The position numbers and the translations under genes are program-made. DNA of 62,500 bases. It comes from Tateyamaria sp. Alg231-49. GTDB taxonomy: Bacteria; Pseudomonadota; Alphaproteobacteria; Rhodobacterales; Rhodobacteraceae. Of this stretch, positions 18,252-27,131 are shown piece by piece; position 1 is the first letter of the stretch; the number at the start of each line of letters is the position of its first letter. The notes beneath the pieces were generated by a model. That model did no database searches and was not told the origin of the DNA. It was given only the letters and a program-made list of their open reading frames with translations. The stretch spans positions 1 through 62,500 of the forward strand of contig NZ_FRFA01000015.1 of NCBI RefSeq assembly GCF_900143535.1, read 5' to 3'.

Positions 18252-18927
18252 TATGCGGCGCACCGGTGGTCGACTGGTCACTTTCGGCATCGTCGGGATC
18301 GTCGCACTCCTGATAGTCGCCGCCTTGCTTTTGTTTCTGGCCCTGCCGGATGCGGGCGCATTTGATGCGCGCGTCGAACAGATATTTATCGAAAACGAAG
18401 ACCTGACCAGCCCAGCAGAAATCAAACTGCTGGAAATCCTCGCACAGTCGGGCACTGCGTTCTCAGACACCCTCGCCAGCTACCGCGTGGTGATCTTCGT
18501 TCTGCTCGTCTTCGCCACCGCTATGATGATCGCCGCTTTGATCTTTCTTGTCCTACTGGTTGGCTTCAACAGGCGTATGGCGCAGATTGAACGGGTCGGA
18601 ATTCAGGTCAACTCGCTCCTGATCAGCCGCGAAGAAAACACGGTCTACCTCAACAACCTCGGGTTCAAACTGACAGACGCGGCGATGGAAACCATGTCTG
18701 TTCTGGCTGAGGCACGCATGGACGACGATGTTATGTCCGGCTCGGAAATCGAAGGGGTGATCTCTGGGCGCAGCCCCGCAGACTGTGACGAGGCTGCCGG
18801 GGCCACCCGGATCAAACGGCTGCGCGACACATTGGGCAACCAAATCGTGAGCGAACTGCTGGTCAAGAACATCGCGCGGCGCGGCTACATGCTGGCTGTC
18901 GAAAAAGATGTGATCAAAGTCCTCTAG
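18223..18927 (+). CDS. Two-TM membrane protein with C-terminal OmpR-like winged helix
   Basis: A 234-residue protein with membrane helices at about 19-41 and 87-114, a periplasmic loop of about 45 residues between them, and a cytoplasmic C-terminal domain (138-228). That domain reads like an OmpR/PhoB-type winged helix: a beta strand, then LTDAAMETMSVLAE (helix 1), SEIEGVI (helix 2), RIKRLRDTLGNQI (recognition helix) and RRGYMLAV (wing hairpin). Known membrane winged-helix regulators such as ToxR and CadC carry the domain at the N-terminus. No receiver domain is present. It could be a membrane-bound transcription factor or a protein-interaction domain. It overlaps the small exported protein gene upstream. 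Confidence 0.75.
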   Translation: MQDNSTSASDMRRTGGRLVTFGIVGIVALLIVAALLLFLALPDAGAFDARVEQIFIENEDLTSPAEIKLLEILAQSGTAFSDTLASYRVVIFVLLVFATAMMIAALIFLVLLVGFNRRMAQIERVGIQVNSLLISREENTVYLNNLGFKLTDAAMETMSVLAEARMDDDVMSGSEIEGVISGRSPADCDEAAGATRIKRLRDTLGNQIVSELLVKNIARRGYMLAVEKDVIKVL

Positions 18928-19057
18928 TTTTCTTCTCAGCATAGATACCGTGGCGCAGGGCCCAAAACATCTCGCGGCGCTCATGCGCGTCATTTCGACG
19001 GTGGCCATCCGGACGTAACCAAGTCTAGGGTGCGCCAAAGCAAAAAGGAGTCGCCAC

Positions 19058-19843
19058 ATGCCCGCCCCCCACAACCCGTTCAAAGCCGCCCTCAAGGCAG
19101 GCGAAACCACCATCGGCTGCTGGCTCTCTTTGGGCGATCCGCTTTCTACTGAAATCGCTGGTACCGCCGGTTTCGAATGGCTGCTGATCGACAGCGAACA
19201 CACACCTTACGACATCACCCGCATCCGCCTGCAACTGATGGCGCTACAGGCATCCGACAGCCACGCCGCCGTGCGTGTTCCCACTGGCGAGACGTGGATC
19301 CTCAAACAGGTTCTTGATGCAGGCGCACAGACCGTTCTGGTGCCCATGGTGGAAACCGCAGAACAGGCGGCGCAACTTGTGCATGACGTGCGCTACCCGC
19401 CCACCGGAGGACGTGGGGTGGGTTATTCCGGGGCGCGCTGCTCACGTTTTGGGGCAATCACCGACTACGGACCAACGGCAGATGACCAGATCTGCCTGCT
19501 CATTCAGGTCGAAAACCGGGCCGGAATCGCAAACCTCGACGAAATCCTTGCGGTTGACGGGATCGACGGCGTGTTCATCGGTCCCGCAGACCTGTCGGCC
19601 GACATGGGTCACATGGGCCAGCTGACCCACCCCGAAGTGCAAGCCACAATCAAAGATGCGTTTGAGCGGATTGAGGCCGCAGGCAAAGCCCCCGGTGTGC
19701 TGACCACCACACCCGAATTTACGCAGGACTGCCTGGATTGGGGCGCGCGCTTCGTCGCCACCGGACTTGATCTGCTGATCCTTGCAAATTCCCTGCGCAC
19801 TCTGGCCGCGACATGGGTGCCCAAAGGGTCCAAAGGCGGATAA
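19058..19843 (+). CDS. HpcH/HpaI family aldolase
   Basis: A 261-residue class II aldolase of the HpcH/HpaI group, which cleaves 4-hydroxy-2-oxo acids (for example 4-hydroxy-2-oxoheptanedioate or 2-dehydro-3-deoxyglucarate) to pyruvate and an aldehyde. The LIDSEHTPYD motif (about 45-54) and the LIQVENRAGIANL metal-binding segment (about 148-160) are conserved, as is GPADLSADMG near 175. It starts with ATG after AAAAAGGAG. The real substrate is unknown, and the neighbours give no pathway. It ends 23 bp from a convergent gene. Confidence 0.9.
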   Translation: MPAPHNPFKAALKAGETTIGCWLSLGDPLSTEIAGTAGFEWLLIDSEHTPYDITRIRLQLMALQASDSHAAVRVPTGETWILKQVLDAGAQTVLVPMVETAEQAAQLVHDVRYPPTGGRGVGYSGARCSRFGAITDYGPTADDQICLLIQVENRAGIANLDEILAVDGIDGVFIGPADLSADMGHMGQLTHPEVQATIKDAFERIEAAGKAPGVLTTTPEFTQDCLDWGARFVATGLDLLILANSLRTLAATWVPKGSKGG

Positions 19844-19866
19844 TCGAGGGCCGAAGGTCAAGCGCC

Positions 19867-20997
19867 TTATGCTCCGGCCTTGATGCCCAGCGCCGCCTGC
19901 GTGTAACCGCCGGATGCCCCGTCAATGAAGTGCACGTGCGTGTCGTCCATGATGGACGGCACAATGCAGGTCATCATCGCTTCACTTTGGATATGCATCC
20001 CGTAGCTTACGATGCCAGAAACTTGCGCGGCCTCAAGCAACGCTTTCAACCGCACGACCGTCTCAGCGTCACAATCCAGCGTCATCTTCAGCCCATCGTC
20101 GAACTTGCGGTAGTCGGCGTTGGCCCCAACGGTGCGTTGATAATGTGCCGGATCAAAACCACCCAACTTGATCTTGGTCTTCAGCACCAGCCACGCAATC
20201 GCAGTTTCGATCAAGATTTGCCGTTTGCGTTTGGCTAGCGGCATCGACCCGCGACTGGCATGGGCCTCCAGCGTTGCACCGGGCGGAGGCCAGCCAGTCC
20301 CCGGCCCCTGTGGGGGCGACGGGTGCCCGTCGCGCTCCAGGTGGCTGACAGCCTCCAGCACCGACCGTGTCACTTCGGCAAAGTCTTCATCCGTCACTCC
20401 CGGACGAGGTTGAACAAGCAGGGACAGGATCGCACCGTTTCGCGCCTCCATATGGCTCCAGCGGCAACTCAAGCCCGTCAGATCGGGCTGAGTGCCGGGG
20501 GACGCAGCGGGGACCGTCTCAACCCCTGCTTTCATCTGGCTCTCGGCCCACACCACACCGCCGCCTGAAAACATCGCGTAATCCACACCATCCGACACCT
20601 GATAACGTGCAACCGCCACTTCATGCCCGGCTGCGCGGATGTCTTTGACGTTAAACAGACCAACCCGCAGGCCCATATCGAACTCCTCGCGCGCCCAGAC
20701 CTGCACCGCCGCCAGCGCCGCGCGCGCTTCATCCGCAAACTCCGCAGGATGGGCAAAGGCGGCCCCGTCCCCGCCAAACACAAAGGGAAAGGCGCGGCCT
20801 CCCGCGCCATTCATCTGGGCCGAGATCACAGCCGCCCCGATCATGTTCACGACCTTGTACTTTCCGTCCGCAATGGCGGCCGTGGAGCCGGTGATGTCGG
20901 AGGTCCCCACAACCCAGTCATCCGGAAGTGGCGTATAGTGAGCAGGCAGCGCCATGTCCGAAAAGGCGCTTCTCCGTTCCAAATCGTCATAAAACAT
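19867..20997 (-). CDS. DUF3095 protein with nucleotide-cyclase-like core
   Basis: A 376-residue DUF3095 family protein. The N-terminal part resembles class III nucleotidyl cyclases: GTSDITGST has the first-Asp pattern and FVFGGDGAAFA the second GGD-G hairpin. No membrane helix or signal is present, so it is cytoplasmic. Family members are uncharacterised; a cyclase or nucleotidyltransferase role is inferred from these motifs alone. ATG 20997 is chosen because the upstream extension to 21054 is unlike the family. The gene is divergent from an MFS transporter. Confidence 0.75.
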   Translation of the reverse strand: MFYDDLERRSAFSDMALPAHYTPLPDDWVVGTSDITGSTAAIADGKYKVVNMIGAAVISAQMNGAGGRAFPFVFGGDGAAFAHPAEFADEARAALAAVQVWAREEFDMGLRVGLFNVKDIRAAGHEVAVARYQVSDGVDYAMFSGGGVVWAESQMKAGVETVPAASPGTQPDLTGLSCRWSHMEARNGAILSLLVQPRPGVTDEDFAEVTRSVLEAVSHLERDGHPSPPQGPGTGWPPPGATLEAHASRGSMPLAKRKRQILIETAIAWLVLKTKIKLGGFDPAHYQRTVGANADYRKFDDGLKMTLDCDAETVVRLKALLEAAQVSGIVSYGMHIQSEAMMTCIVPSIMDDTHVHFIDGASGGYTQAALGIKAGA

Positions 20998-21106
20998 CAA
21001 GCACCCCCAAAATACTGAGCAGAACCTAGCACAGCCAGTCCGCGCAACAATCACACTTGCGCGTGCATGTCCGCCATGTCACGCAGCCAACAGGGATGGA
21101 GGACCC

Positions 21107-22279
21107 ATGCAGACCGGATTGTTTATGCTGGCTTTGGCCTATGTGCTAAGCCAGTTCTTTCGTGCGTTTCTGGCAGTGTTGACCGCGCCGCTTGAGGCTG
21201 ATCTAGGCATTGGAGCGGACGTATTGGCCACGGCGTCAGGGCTGTGGTTTCTCTCCTTTGCATGCATGCAAATCCCAGTTGGCTGGGCGCTTGACACAGT
21301 GGGTCCACGCCGCACTGCGGGATGGCTTTTGCTGATCGGTGGCGGCGGAGGGGCGGCACTTTTCGCTGTGGCTCAGGGGCCGCTTTACATCCACGGAGCG
21401 ATGCTGTTGATCGGTTTGGGGTGCTCGCCGGTGCTCATGGCCAGCTTCTATATCTTTGCCCGCAGCTTTCCCCCGGCCCGCTTTGCCACACTGGCGGCGC
21501 TGATGATCGGGGTTGGCACCGTCGGCAATCTGATCTCGTCCTACCCGATGGCATTGGCCGCAGACACGATAGGCTGGCGGGCTTCGTTGTGGGTGCTTGC
21601 GGCGGCGTGCACGGGCGTTGCCCTTGGGATCCTTGCCAGCGTGCAGGACCCCGAGCAACCCGAGGGTGACGCGCGCGGATCGCTGCTGGACCTGCTCAAA
21701 ATGCCTGCACTGTGGCTGATGTTGCCCATCATGTTTGTGAACTATGCGCCAATCGGGGCGATACGCGGCCTCTGGATCGGGCCTTACCTTACTGACGTCT
21801 TTGCGCTTAGCGTTGCGCAAGTCGGCATCGGCACACTTGCGATGAGCCTTGCGATGATCGCCGGCACACTGACCTACGGCCCACTCGATCGCCTCCTTGG
21901 CACCCGCAAATGGGTGGCATTCGGCGGCAATGCGATCACCGCGTTGCTGCTGGTTGCCCTGATCACGGTCAGCGCACGCGACCCTTGGCTGTCGGTCGCC
22001 CTGATGGCCGCCATCGGCTTTTTCGGGGCCAGCTTTCCAGTCATCATCGCCCATGCCCGCGCCCTGTTTCCACCACACCTCACCGGGCGGGGTGTGACGC
22101 TGATGAACCTCTTTGGCATTGGCGGTGTGGGACTGGTGCAGTTCGCCTCGGGGCGCATCCACACCGCATGGTCAGGCGGCACACCCGAAGCGCCTTACGT
22201 CGCGATCTTTGCATTCATTGCGATGGCGTTAGCGGCGGGCCTGCTCTTCTATGTCTGGAGCCGCGACACGCGCGACTGA
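21107..22279 (+). CDS. Major facilitator superfamily transporter
   Basis: A 390-residue inner-membrane carrier with about 12 membrane helices and an MFS loop-2/3 motif (WALDTVGPRRT, about residues 63-73). The substrate is unknown; it most resembles sugar-phosphate or anion:cation symporter-like MFS members. It starts with ATG after ATGGAGGACCC, a good ribosome-binding site. It stands alone between DUF3095 (divergent) and asd, which follows 67 bp downstream with its own strong ribosome-binding site. Confidence 0.85.
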   Translation: MQTGLFMLALAYVLSQFFRAFLAVLTAPLEADLGIGADVLATASGLWFLSFACMQIPVGWALDTVGPRRTAGWLLLIGGGGGAALFAVAQGPLYIHGAMLLIGLGCSPVLMASFYIFARSFPPARFATLAALMIGVGTVGNLISSYPMALAADTIGWRASLWVLAAACTGVALGILASVQDPEQPEGDARGSLLDLLKMPALWLMLPIMFVNYAPIGAIRGLWIGPYLTDVFALSVAQVGIGTLAMSLAMIAGTLTYGPLDRLLGTRKWVAFGGNAITALLLVALITVSARDPWLSVALMAAIGFFGASFPVIIAHARALFPPHLTGRGVTLMNLFGIGGVGLVQFASGRIHTAWSGGTPEAPYVAIFAFIAMALAAGLLFYVWSRDTRD

Positions 22280-22346
22280 GACGCCCCTTTCCCCCAGCAT
22301 CCTTTGGGTATAAAGGCCACGCACCTACCCGAAAAAGGAGACTATT

Positions 22347-23369
22347 ATGGGGTATCGTGTCGTCGTCGCGGGCGCCACCGGTAACGTGGGCCGCGAAATG
22401 TTGAACATCCTTGGGGAACGCGGGTTCCCTGTGGACGAGCTTGCCGTGCTGGCCAGCCGTCGCAGCCTCGGCACGGAAGTGTCGTTCGGGGATAAGACGC
22501 TGAAGACGAAGGACCTTGATACGTTTGACTTCACGGGCTGGGACATGGCGCTGTTCGCCGTCGGTTCGGAAGCGACCAAGAAATACGCCCCCATCGCGGC
22601 CAAAGCCGGATGCGTTGTGATCGATAACTCTTCGCTTTACCGCTATGACCCCGACATCCCGCTGATCGTGCCCGAGGTGAACCCGGACGCCATCGAGGGC
22701 TATGCAAACAAAAACATCATCGCCAACCCCAACTGCTCCACCGCGCAGATGGTTGTGGCCCTGAAACCCTTGCACGACCGCGCCACGATCAAACGCGTCG
22801 TGGTCAGCACCTACCAATCCGTATCTGGTGCCGGCAAGGAAGGCGCGGACGAGTTGTGGGATCAGACCAAGTCGATCTACAACCCCGTCACCGACGTGCC
22901 GCCCAAGAAATTCCAAAAGCAGATCGCCTTCAACGTGATCCCGCAGATCGACGTGTTCATGGAAGACGGCACGACCAAGGAAGAGTGGAAGATGGTTGTG
23001 GAGACGAAAAAGATCGTCGATCCATCCATCAAGGTCACGGCCACCTGCGTGCGGGTGCCGGTGTTTGTCGGCCACTCCGAGGCGGTCAATGTCGAGTTCG
23101 AAGAGTTTCTGGACGAAGACGAAGCCCGCGATATCCTGCGTGAAGCGCCGGGAATAATGGTGATCGATAAGCGTGAGGACGGTGGCTATGTCTCTCCGGT
23201 CGAGTGCGTCGGTGATTACGCAACATTCATCAGCCGCATCCGGCAGGATTCGACAATCGAAAACGGCCTGAACTTCTGGTGCGTGTCCGACAACCTGCGC
23301 AAAGGCGCGGCTCTGAACGCAGTGCAGATCGCGGAATTGCTGGGCAACCGTGTGCTGAAAAAGGGCTGA
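22347..23369 (+). CDS. asd: Aspartate-semialdehyde dehydrogenase
   Basis: This 340-residue enzyme reduces aspartyl phosphate to aspartate semialdehyde, the branch point for lysine/diaminopimelate, threonine and methionine. The NADP-binding GATGNVGREM loop is at about 9-18 and catalytic Cys130 is in ANPNCSTAQM. The start follows AAAAAGGAG. The length is normal for the family. A rho-independent terminator follows at 23415-23439, so it is probably monocistronic. Confidence 0.97.
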   Translation: MGYRVVVAGATGNVGREMLNILGERGFPVDELAVLASRRSLGTEVSFGDKTLKTKDLDTFDFTGWDMALFAVGSEATKKYAPIAAKAGCVVIDNSSLYRYDPDIPLIVPEVNPDAIEGYANKNIIANPNCSTAQMVVALKPLHDRATIKRVVVSTYQSVSGAGKEGADELWDQTKSIYNPVTDVPPKKFQKQIAFNVIPQIDVFMEDGTTKEEWKMVVETKKIVDPSIKVTATCVRVPVFVGHSEAVNVEFEEFLDEDEARDILREAPGIMVIDKREDGGYVSPVECVGDYATFISRIRQDSTIENGLNFWCVSDNLRKGAALNAVQIAELLGNRVLKKG

Positions 23370-23414
23370 GGCCCGCGCGGAGGAAACCTCCGCCTCACAA
23401 GAAACGGGGAACAA

Positions 23415-23439
23415 GGGGCCAATTGGCCCCTTTTCTTTT
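23415..23439 (+). terminator. Rho-independent terminator of asd
   Basis: GGGGCCAATTGGCCCC (23415-23430) is a perfect 16-bp palindrome followed by TTTTCTTTT. It lies 46 bp past the asd stop. Confidence 0.9.
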
Positions 23440-23484
23440 AGGCTGTCGGGTGCACACTGGACCTATATCAAAAAAGGTCTCCCC

Positions 23485-25104
23485 ATGCGCGCTCTCGCCC
23501 TATTTGCCCTGTTCCTGCCTCTGCCCAGCCTTGCCGACACAATCATGCTGACGGCGCCGCCCGTCGCTGTGACCGCCTATTCTCAAGGGGCAATTGTGAC
23601 CCGCACCGTGACGTTCGATATGCCTGCAGGCCAACACGATTTGCGCATTGCGGACATGGACAGCAACCTCGACCCCAGCGTGATCGACATCACGCTCATC
23701 GGCGCGACACTGACGTCGCGCAGTTGGGACGAGGATGGCAGCGGCCCTTACCGCGCACCGCGCACGCCCGAATGGCTGGCCGCACGCGACGCGTTTGAGG
23801 CCGCGACAGAGGCACTTGCCCAGCGCGATGACACCATTGCCGTTGCGCTGGCCAAAGCGCAGGCCGCCGAGGACCAGATTAAATTCCTGAACGGGATCAC
23901 CCTGCCCAGCGACGCAGTCACAGACGTGGACACCCTGCGCACCATCGGGCAGTTGATCGCAAGCGATGGCACCGCCGCACGGTCAGCCATGCGTGCAGCC
24001 GAGGCCGAGGCCCGCGCCTTGCGTCAGGGTCGCGATGATCTGGCCTTTGCAGTACAAACGGCGGCCGCAGCATTTGAGGCCGTGACTCCGCCCAATACAG
24101 ACCCCGCGAGCCTGACCCTCAGCGTCACAGCGGCACAGCCGGGTCCGGCTACGCTCACGATGCGTTATCCCACGTTTGAGGCCGAGTGGGCACCGGTCTA
24201 CACCCTCCATCTTGATGATGACGACACATTGCGCGTCGCGCGCGCGGTGGTTGTCGCGCAATATTCGGCTGAGGATTGGGTGGGCGTCGATCTGACCCTG
24301 TCCACCGTTTCGCCGTTTGCGGGCTCCGAACCCGGGACCCTTTGGCCTCTCCTCCGCCGGATCGAGAAAGAGCAGCAGACTGAAGTCGCAAAAACACTGA
24401 TGCGGTCTTCTGCTGCTGCGGATTTCGCGTCACCACCCATGGAATCGCCCGTCGTCCTCGAAGAATCATTCGCAACGGCTGATTTTTCCTTGATTGGGGT
24501 CACCTACGCGCTGCCCGGTAAGGTCACCGTGCGCACCGGCGAAGATGTGGTGCGCATCGCGCTGGACACGATCACCTTTGACGCCACTTTGTCCGCACGC
24601 GCGATACCAGTGCGCAACGACACGGCATTCCGTCTTGTGGAATTCGACAACACTTCACCCGAAATCCTGCTGCCCGGACAAGCTGTCCTTTACGTCGATG
24701 ACCAGTTGATCGGTGAGACAGCGCTGCAAACCCTCCCCCCAAATGCCGAGGCTGACATCTTCTTTGGCCCCATCGAAGGGCTGCGCCTGACCCGTGTTGT
24801 TCTGGATCGCAACGAAGGTGATCGCGGGATCATCAACCGTTCCAACGAAGAAACGGAGGCCGTGCGGATCGATATCGAGAACCTCACAAACCGCGCATGG
24901 GATATTACCGTGCAAGACGCCGTGCCGTACTCCGAGCAAGAAGACCTCGTGATTGACTGGACTGCCACGCCTGCCCCGGATGTCAGCGCAGTAGATGACC
25001 GGCGCGGCATTCTGGAATGGCAGATCGCCTTACCCGCTGGCGAAACCGAGACGATTTCTCTGGAAACCAACCTGCGTTGGCCCGAGGGCATGGTTCTGCG
25101 CTAA
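23485..25104 (+). CDS. MuiA-like DUF4139 exported protein
   Basis: A 539-residue protein matching the mucoidy-inhibitor MuiA / DUF4139 family. A signal peptide covers residues 1-17 (cleavage at SLA). The N-terminal domain (about 22-95) is followed by an Ala-rich helical coiled-coil stretch (about 95-200) and a beta-rich DUF4139 domain (about 215-535). Function is unknown beyond an old link to extracellular polysaccharide control. It starts with ATG after AAAAAAGG. No clear operon partner is present. Confidence 0.85.
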   Translation: MRALALFALFLPLPSLADTIMLTAPPVAVTAYSQGAIVTRTVTFDMPAGQHDLRIADMDSNLDPSVIDITLIGATLTSRSWDEDGSGPYRAPRTPEWLAARDAFEAATEALAQRDDTIAVALAKAQAAEDQIKFLNGITLPSDAVTDVDTLRTIGQLIASDGTAARSAMRAAEAEARALRQGRDDLAFAVQTAAAAFEAVTPPNTDPASLTLSVTAAQPGPATLTMRYPTFEAEWAPVYTLHLDDDDTLRVARAVVVAQYSAEDWVGVDLTLSTVSPFAGSEPGTLWPLLRRIEKEQQTEVAKTLMRSSAAADFASPPMESPVVLEESFATADFSLIGVTYALPGKVTVRTGEDVVRIALDTITFDATLSARAIPVRNDTAFRLVEFDNTSPEILLPGQAVLYVDDQLIGETALQTLPPNAEADIFFGPIEGLRLTRVVLDRNEGDRGIINRSNEETEAVRIDIENLTNRAWDITVQDAVPYSEQEDLVIDWTATPAPDVSAVDDRRGILEWQIALPAGETETISLETNLRWPEGMVLR

Positions 25105-25390
25105 GGTTTTCCGACCGGATCGAGTTACCAACGCCAGTGCAGAGAGTGGCCAAATCCGTTCAATCGGCGCTATTTTGGCAGCTACAGACAGTTTTATCCA
25201 AGTCGTGTGGCCAGCTAGTGGCTTAATTTAAATACAAAAATCTAAGTCTCGACCCACCTAGGAAAATGACCCGACACCGTTGCAACGAACTGGTAACTTC
25301 TGAACTTCATACCCGACCACATCAACCGATCGGGGGATCGGGCGATGACCGCCAGCCGGGGGGCTGGCCGGATTTTATGAGGTGAATGGG
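25105..25390. other. Intergenic interval with small hairpins
   Basis: No gene is seen. The DNA is more AT-rich than its surroundings at 25200-25260. CCAGCC, four G and GGCTGG (25352-25367) form a hairpin without a T-run. A GATCGGGGGATCG repeat lies just before it. These may belong to the leader of the small open frame at 25391. Confidence 0.35.
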
Positions 25391-25687
25391 ATGTTGAGTT
25401 GGATAAGGACGCGGGTCTGTGGACCTGCGCAGAGCCAGCTTATGGACACCGCTTTGGAGAAGCCAAAGCTGTCACGGCAAGAACTGACCGATCTATTTGC
25501 AAAAGAGTTGGGGCGGCCAATGCTGTCAAAGCAAATCCATCTGGCGTGCAATAAGCCGCGCCACTTTGGGGCAAATCGATCTTTTCAGGTCTTCATGGCG
25601 CAGTGGTTTGGCCTGCACGCGCATCAGCGTGGTGGCTCAGCTCCTACGCAAGCGTATCGCACTGCCCTTTACGAGCGTCGTTTGTAA
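25391..25687 (+). CDS. Possible small protein, unrecognised
   Basis: An open frame of 98 residues from ATG 25391, with GAGGTG upstream at 25379-25384 as a fair ribosome-binding site (an in-frame GTG at 25382 is the alternative). It is basic, with several Cys and His residues, no signal peptide and no membrane helix. No family was recognised. Flanks of about 290 bp and 125 bp without other genes make a real gene plausible, but codon use is not strongly convincing and it may be a decayed or chance frame. Confidence 0.35.
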   Translation: MLSWIRTRVCGPAQSQLMDTALEKPKLSRQELTDLFAKELGRPMLSKQIHLACNKPRHFGANRSFQVFMAQWFGLHAHQRGGSAPTQAYRTALYERRL

Positions 25688-25811
25688 ATTGGCACAAGAC
25701 ACCAAGTGTGTGAGTGGAAATGGGTGACGGGGTGGCTGGCCAAGAAAGGCACGCCGCCCCTTTCCCGTTTTCACAGGGCGAGAGAGACACCAAGGGCGTT
25801 TGTAACTGCCT

Positions 25812-26123
25812 CTAAAACCGCTCTGCCCGAAGAACTTCGCAGTCTCCAATCGTGACGATACCGATATGCCGTTCAACCACAGCGAAGGCCGCTTCCAGCA
25901 GCGCATCAATTCTGTCCGGACGCACCACGCAGATCACCTGCACCATGCCTGCACCGCGCGTGACCTGGCCTTCGCGGCTCCATTCTCCGGAACTGCCCGA
26001 TCCGCCCAGAACTGGCAGAACAGACCACCCGGTTACCCCGGCCTGTGACATCGCATCCGTGAGGCGCGATTGCATGACCTGTTCAATGATGATGGCCACG
26101 CGTTTGGCTTTGTGGGTCTCCAT
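25812..26123 (-). CDS. PII-like SbtB-type regulator of bicarbonate transporter
   Basis: A 103-residue protein with the PII-like ferredoxin-fold pattern: a beta strand VAIIIEQ, the T-loop region GWSVLPVLGGSGSSGEWSR, a second strand VQVICVV, a helix, and a final strand VTIGDCEVLR. It overlaps the stop of sbtA by one base, an arrangement typical of SbtB, which binds adenine nucleotides (cAMP, AMP) and controls SbtA in cyanobacteria. The cyanobacterial C-terminal redox loop (CGPEGC) is missing; the protein ends with ERF. So nucleotide control is plausible and redox control is not. Confidence 0.75.
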   Translation of the reverse strand: METHKAKRVAIIIEQVMQSRLTDAMSQAGVTGWSVLPVLGGSGSSGEWSREGQVTRGAGMVQVICVVRPDRIDALLEAAFAVVERHIGIVTIGDCEVLRAERF

Positions 26124-27109
26124 CAGGGCGATCCTCCGGTAAGGGCGCTGGCGATGGCCACATAAATGGGGATGCCCAGCGTCAGGTTAAACGGAAAGGT
26201 AACCCCAAGGGACAGGGTCAGGTAGATTGACGGGTTAGCCTCGGGCAAGGCGACACGCATGGCCGCAGGTACCGCGATGTAACTCGCACTCGCTGACAGA
26301 ACCATAAACAGCGCCACACCGCCCGTACTGACGCCCAACAGCAAACCGGCGGCCAGCCCGCAGGTCGCTCCTACCACCGGCATCACGACGCCAAAGGCCA
26401 GCACGCCGGGGGTCAGCACGCCCGAACTGCTGCGCAATCCGCGCCCCGCAACCAGACCCATATCCAGCAGGAAAAGGCACAACACACCTTGGAACGGAGA
26501 GACGATAAACGCCTCGATTTTGGTCATCCCATCCACGCCTGTGATCCAACCAATGAAAAAGCTGCCCACCAGCAATACGATCGAGCCATTGAGCATGATC
26601 TCGCGCAGCAACTCATCGTCCATCCGGCGCGAATCCCCACCTCGTGAAATCAGCCAAAGGGCCGACAGAATAGCAGGGGCCTCCATCGCTGCGGCCACGG
26701 CAACCATATATCCCTCGGACGAAAGTCCGCTGGCTTCAAGCACCGAAGTCGCCGCCACAAAGGTCACAATAGAGATCGAGCCATAGTGCGCCGCGACCGC
26801 CGCCGCATCCAACCGGGACAAGTTGCCCATCACCTGCAGCAGAGCAAACGCAACAAGTGGCAAGGCGGCAGACAAAACGATGCCTGCCAACAGTGACAAA
26901 GCCAGCGTACCGTCGATCCCGTGATCTGCGACACTCACTCCGCCTTTGAATCCGATGGCAAACAGCAGGTAGATCGACATGCCCTTGGCCACAGCCTCCG
27001 GGATGTTCAGATCAGACCGGGCAAGAGCTGCGGCCACGCCCAAGGCAAAGCTGAGAATGATGGGCGAGAGCAGATTCGTCGCCGCAAGGCTCAGGATTTG
27101 ATCCATCAT
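26123..27109 (-). CDS. sbtA: Sodium-dependent bicarbonate transporter SbtA family
   Basis: A 328-residue inner-membrane permease with about ten helices, matching the SbtA (DUF897) family of Na+-coupled bicarbonate importers. The AIGFKGGVSVA stretch near residue 52 and the AHYGSISIVTFVAA stretch near 107 are family-typical. It is followed at one-base overlap by the PII-like regulator and preceded, 22 bp upstream, by a beta-carbonic anhydrase. The three genes look like one bicarbonate supply operon for anaplerotic carboxylation in a heterotroph. Confidence 0.85.
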   Translation of the reverse strand: MMDQILSLAATNLLSPIILSFALGVAAALARSDLNIPEAVAKGMSIYLLFAIGFKGGVSVADHGIDGTLALSLLAGIVLSAALPLVAFALLQVMGNLSRLDAAAVAAHYGSISIVTFVAATSVLEASGLSSEGYMVAVAAAMEAPAILSALWLISRGGDSRRMDDELLREIMLNGSIVLLVGSFFIGWITGVDGMTKIEAFIVSPFQGVLCLFLLDMGLVAGRGLRSSSGVLTPGVLAFGVVMPVVGATCGLAAGLLLGVSTGGVALFMVLSASASYIAVPAAMRVALPEANPSIYLTLSLGVTFPFNLTLGIPIYVAIASALTGGSP

Positions 27110-27131
27110 GTGTTCCTAAATGGGTGCGTTC

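Noticed and set aside
22215..23414. Long minus-strand open frame (399 codons) opposite asd
   Set aside because: It is a shadow of asd, a clearly recognised gene. Its translation is His/Arg/Asp-rich and without family resemblance.
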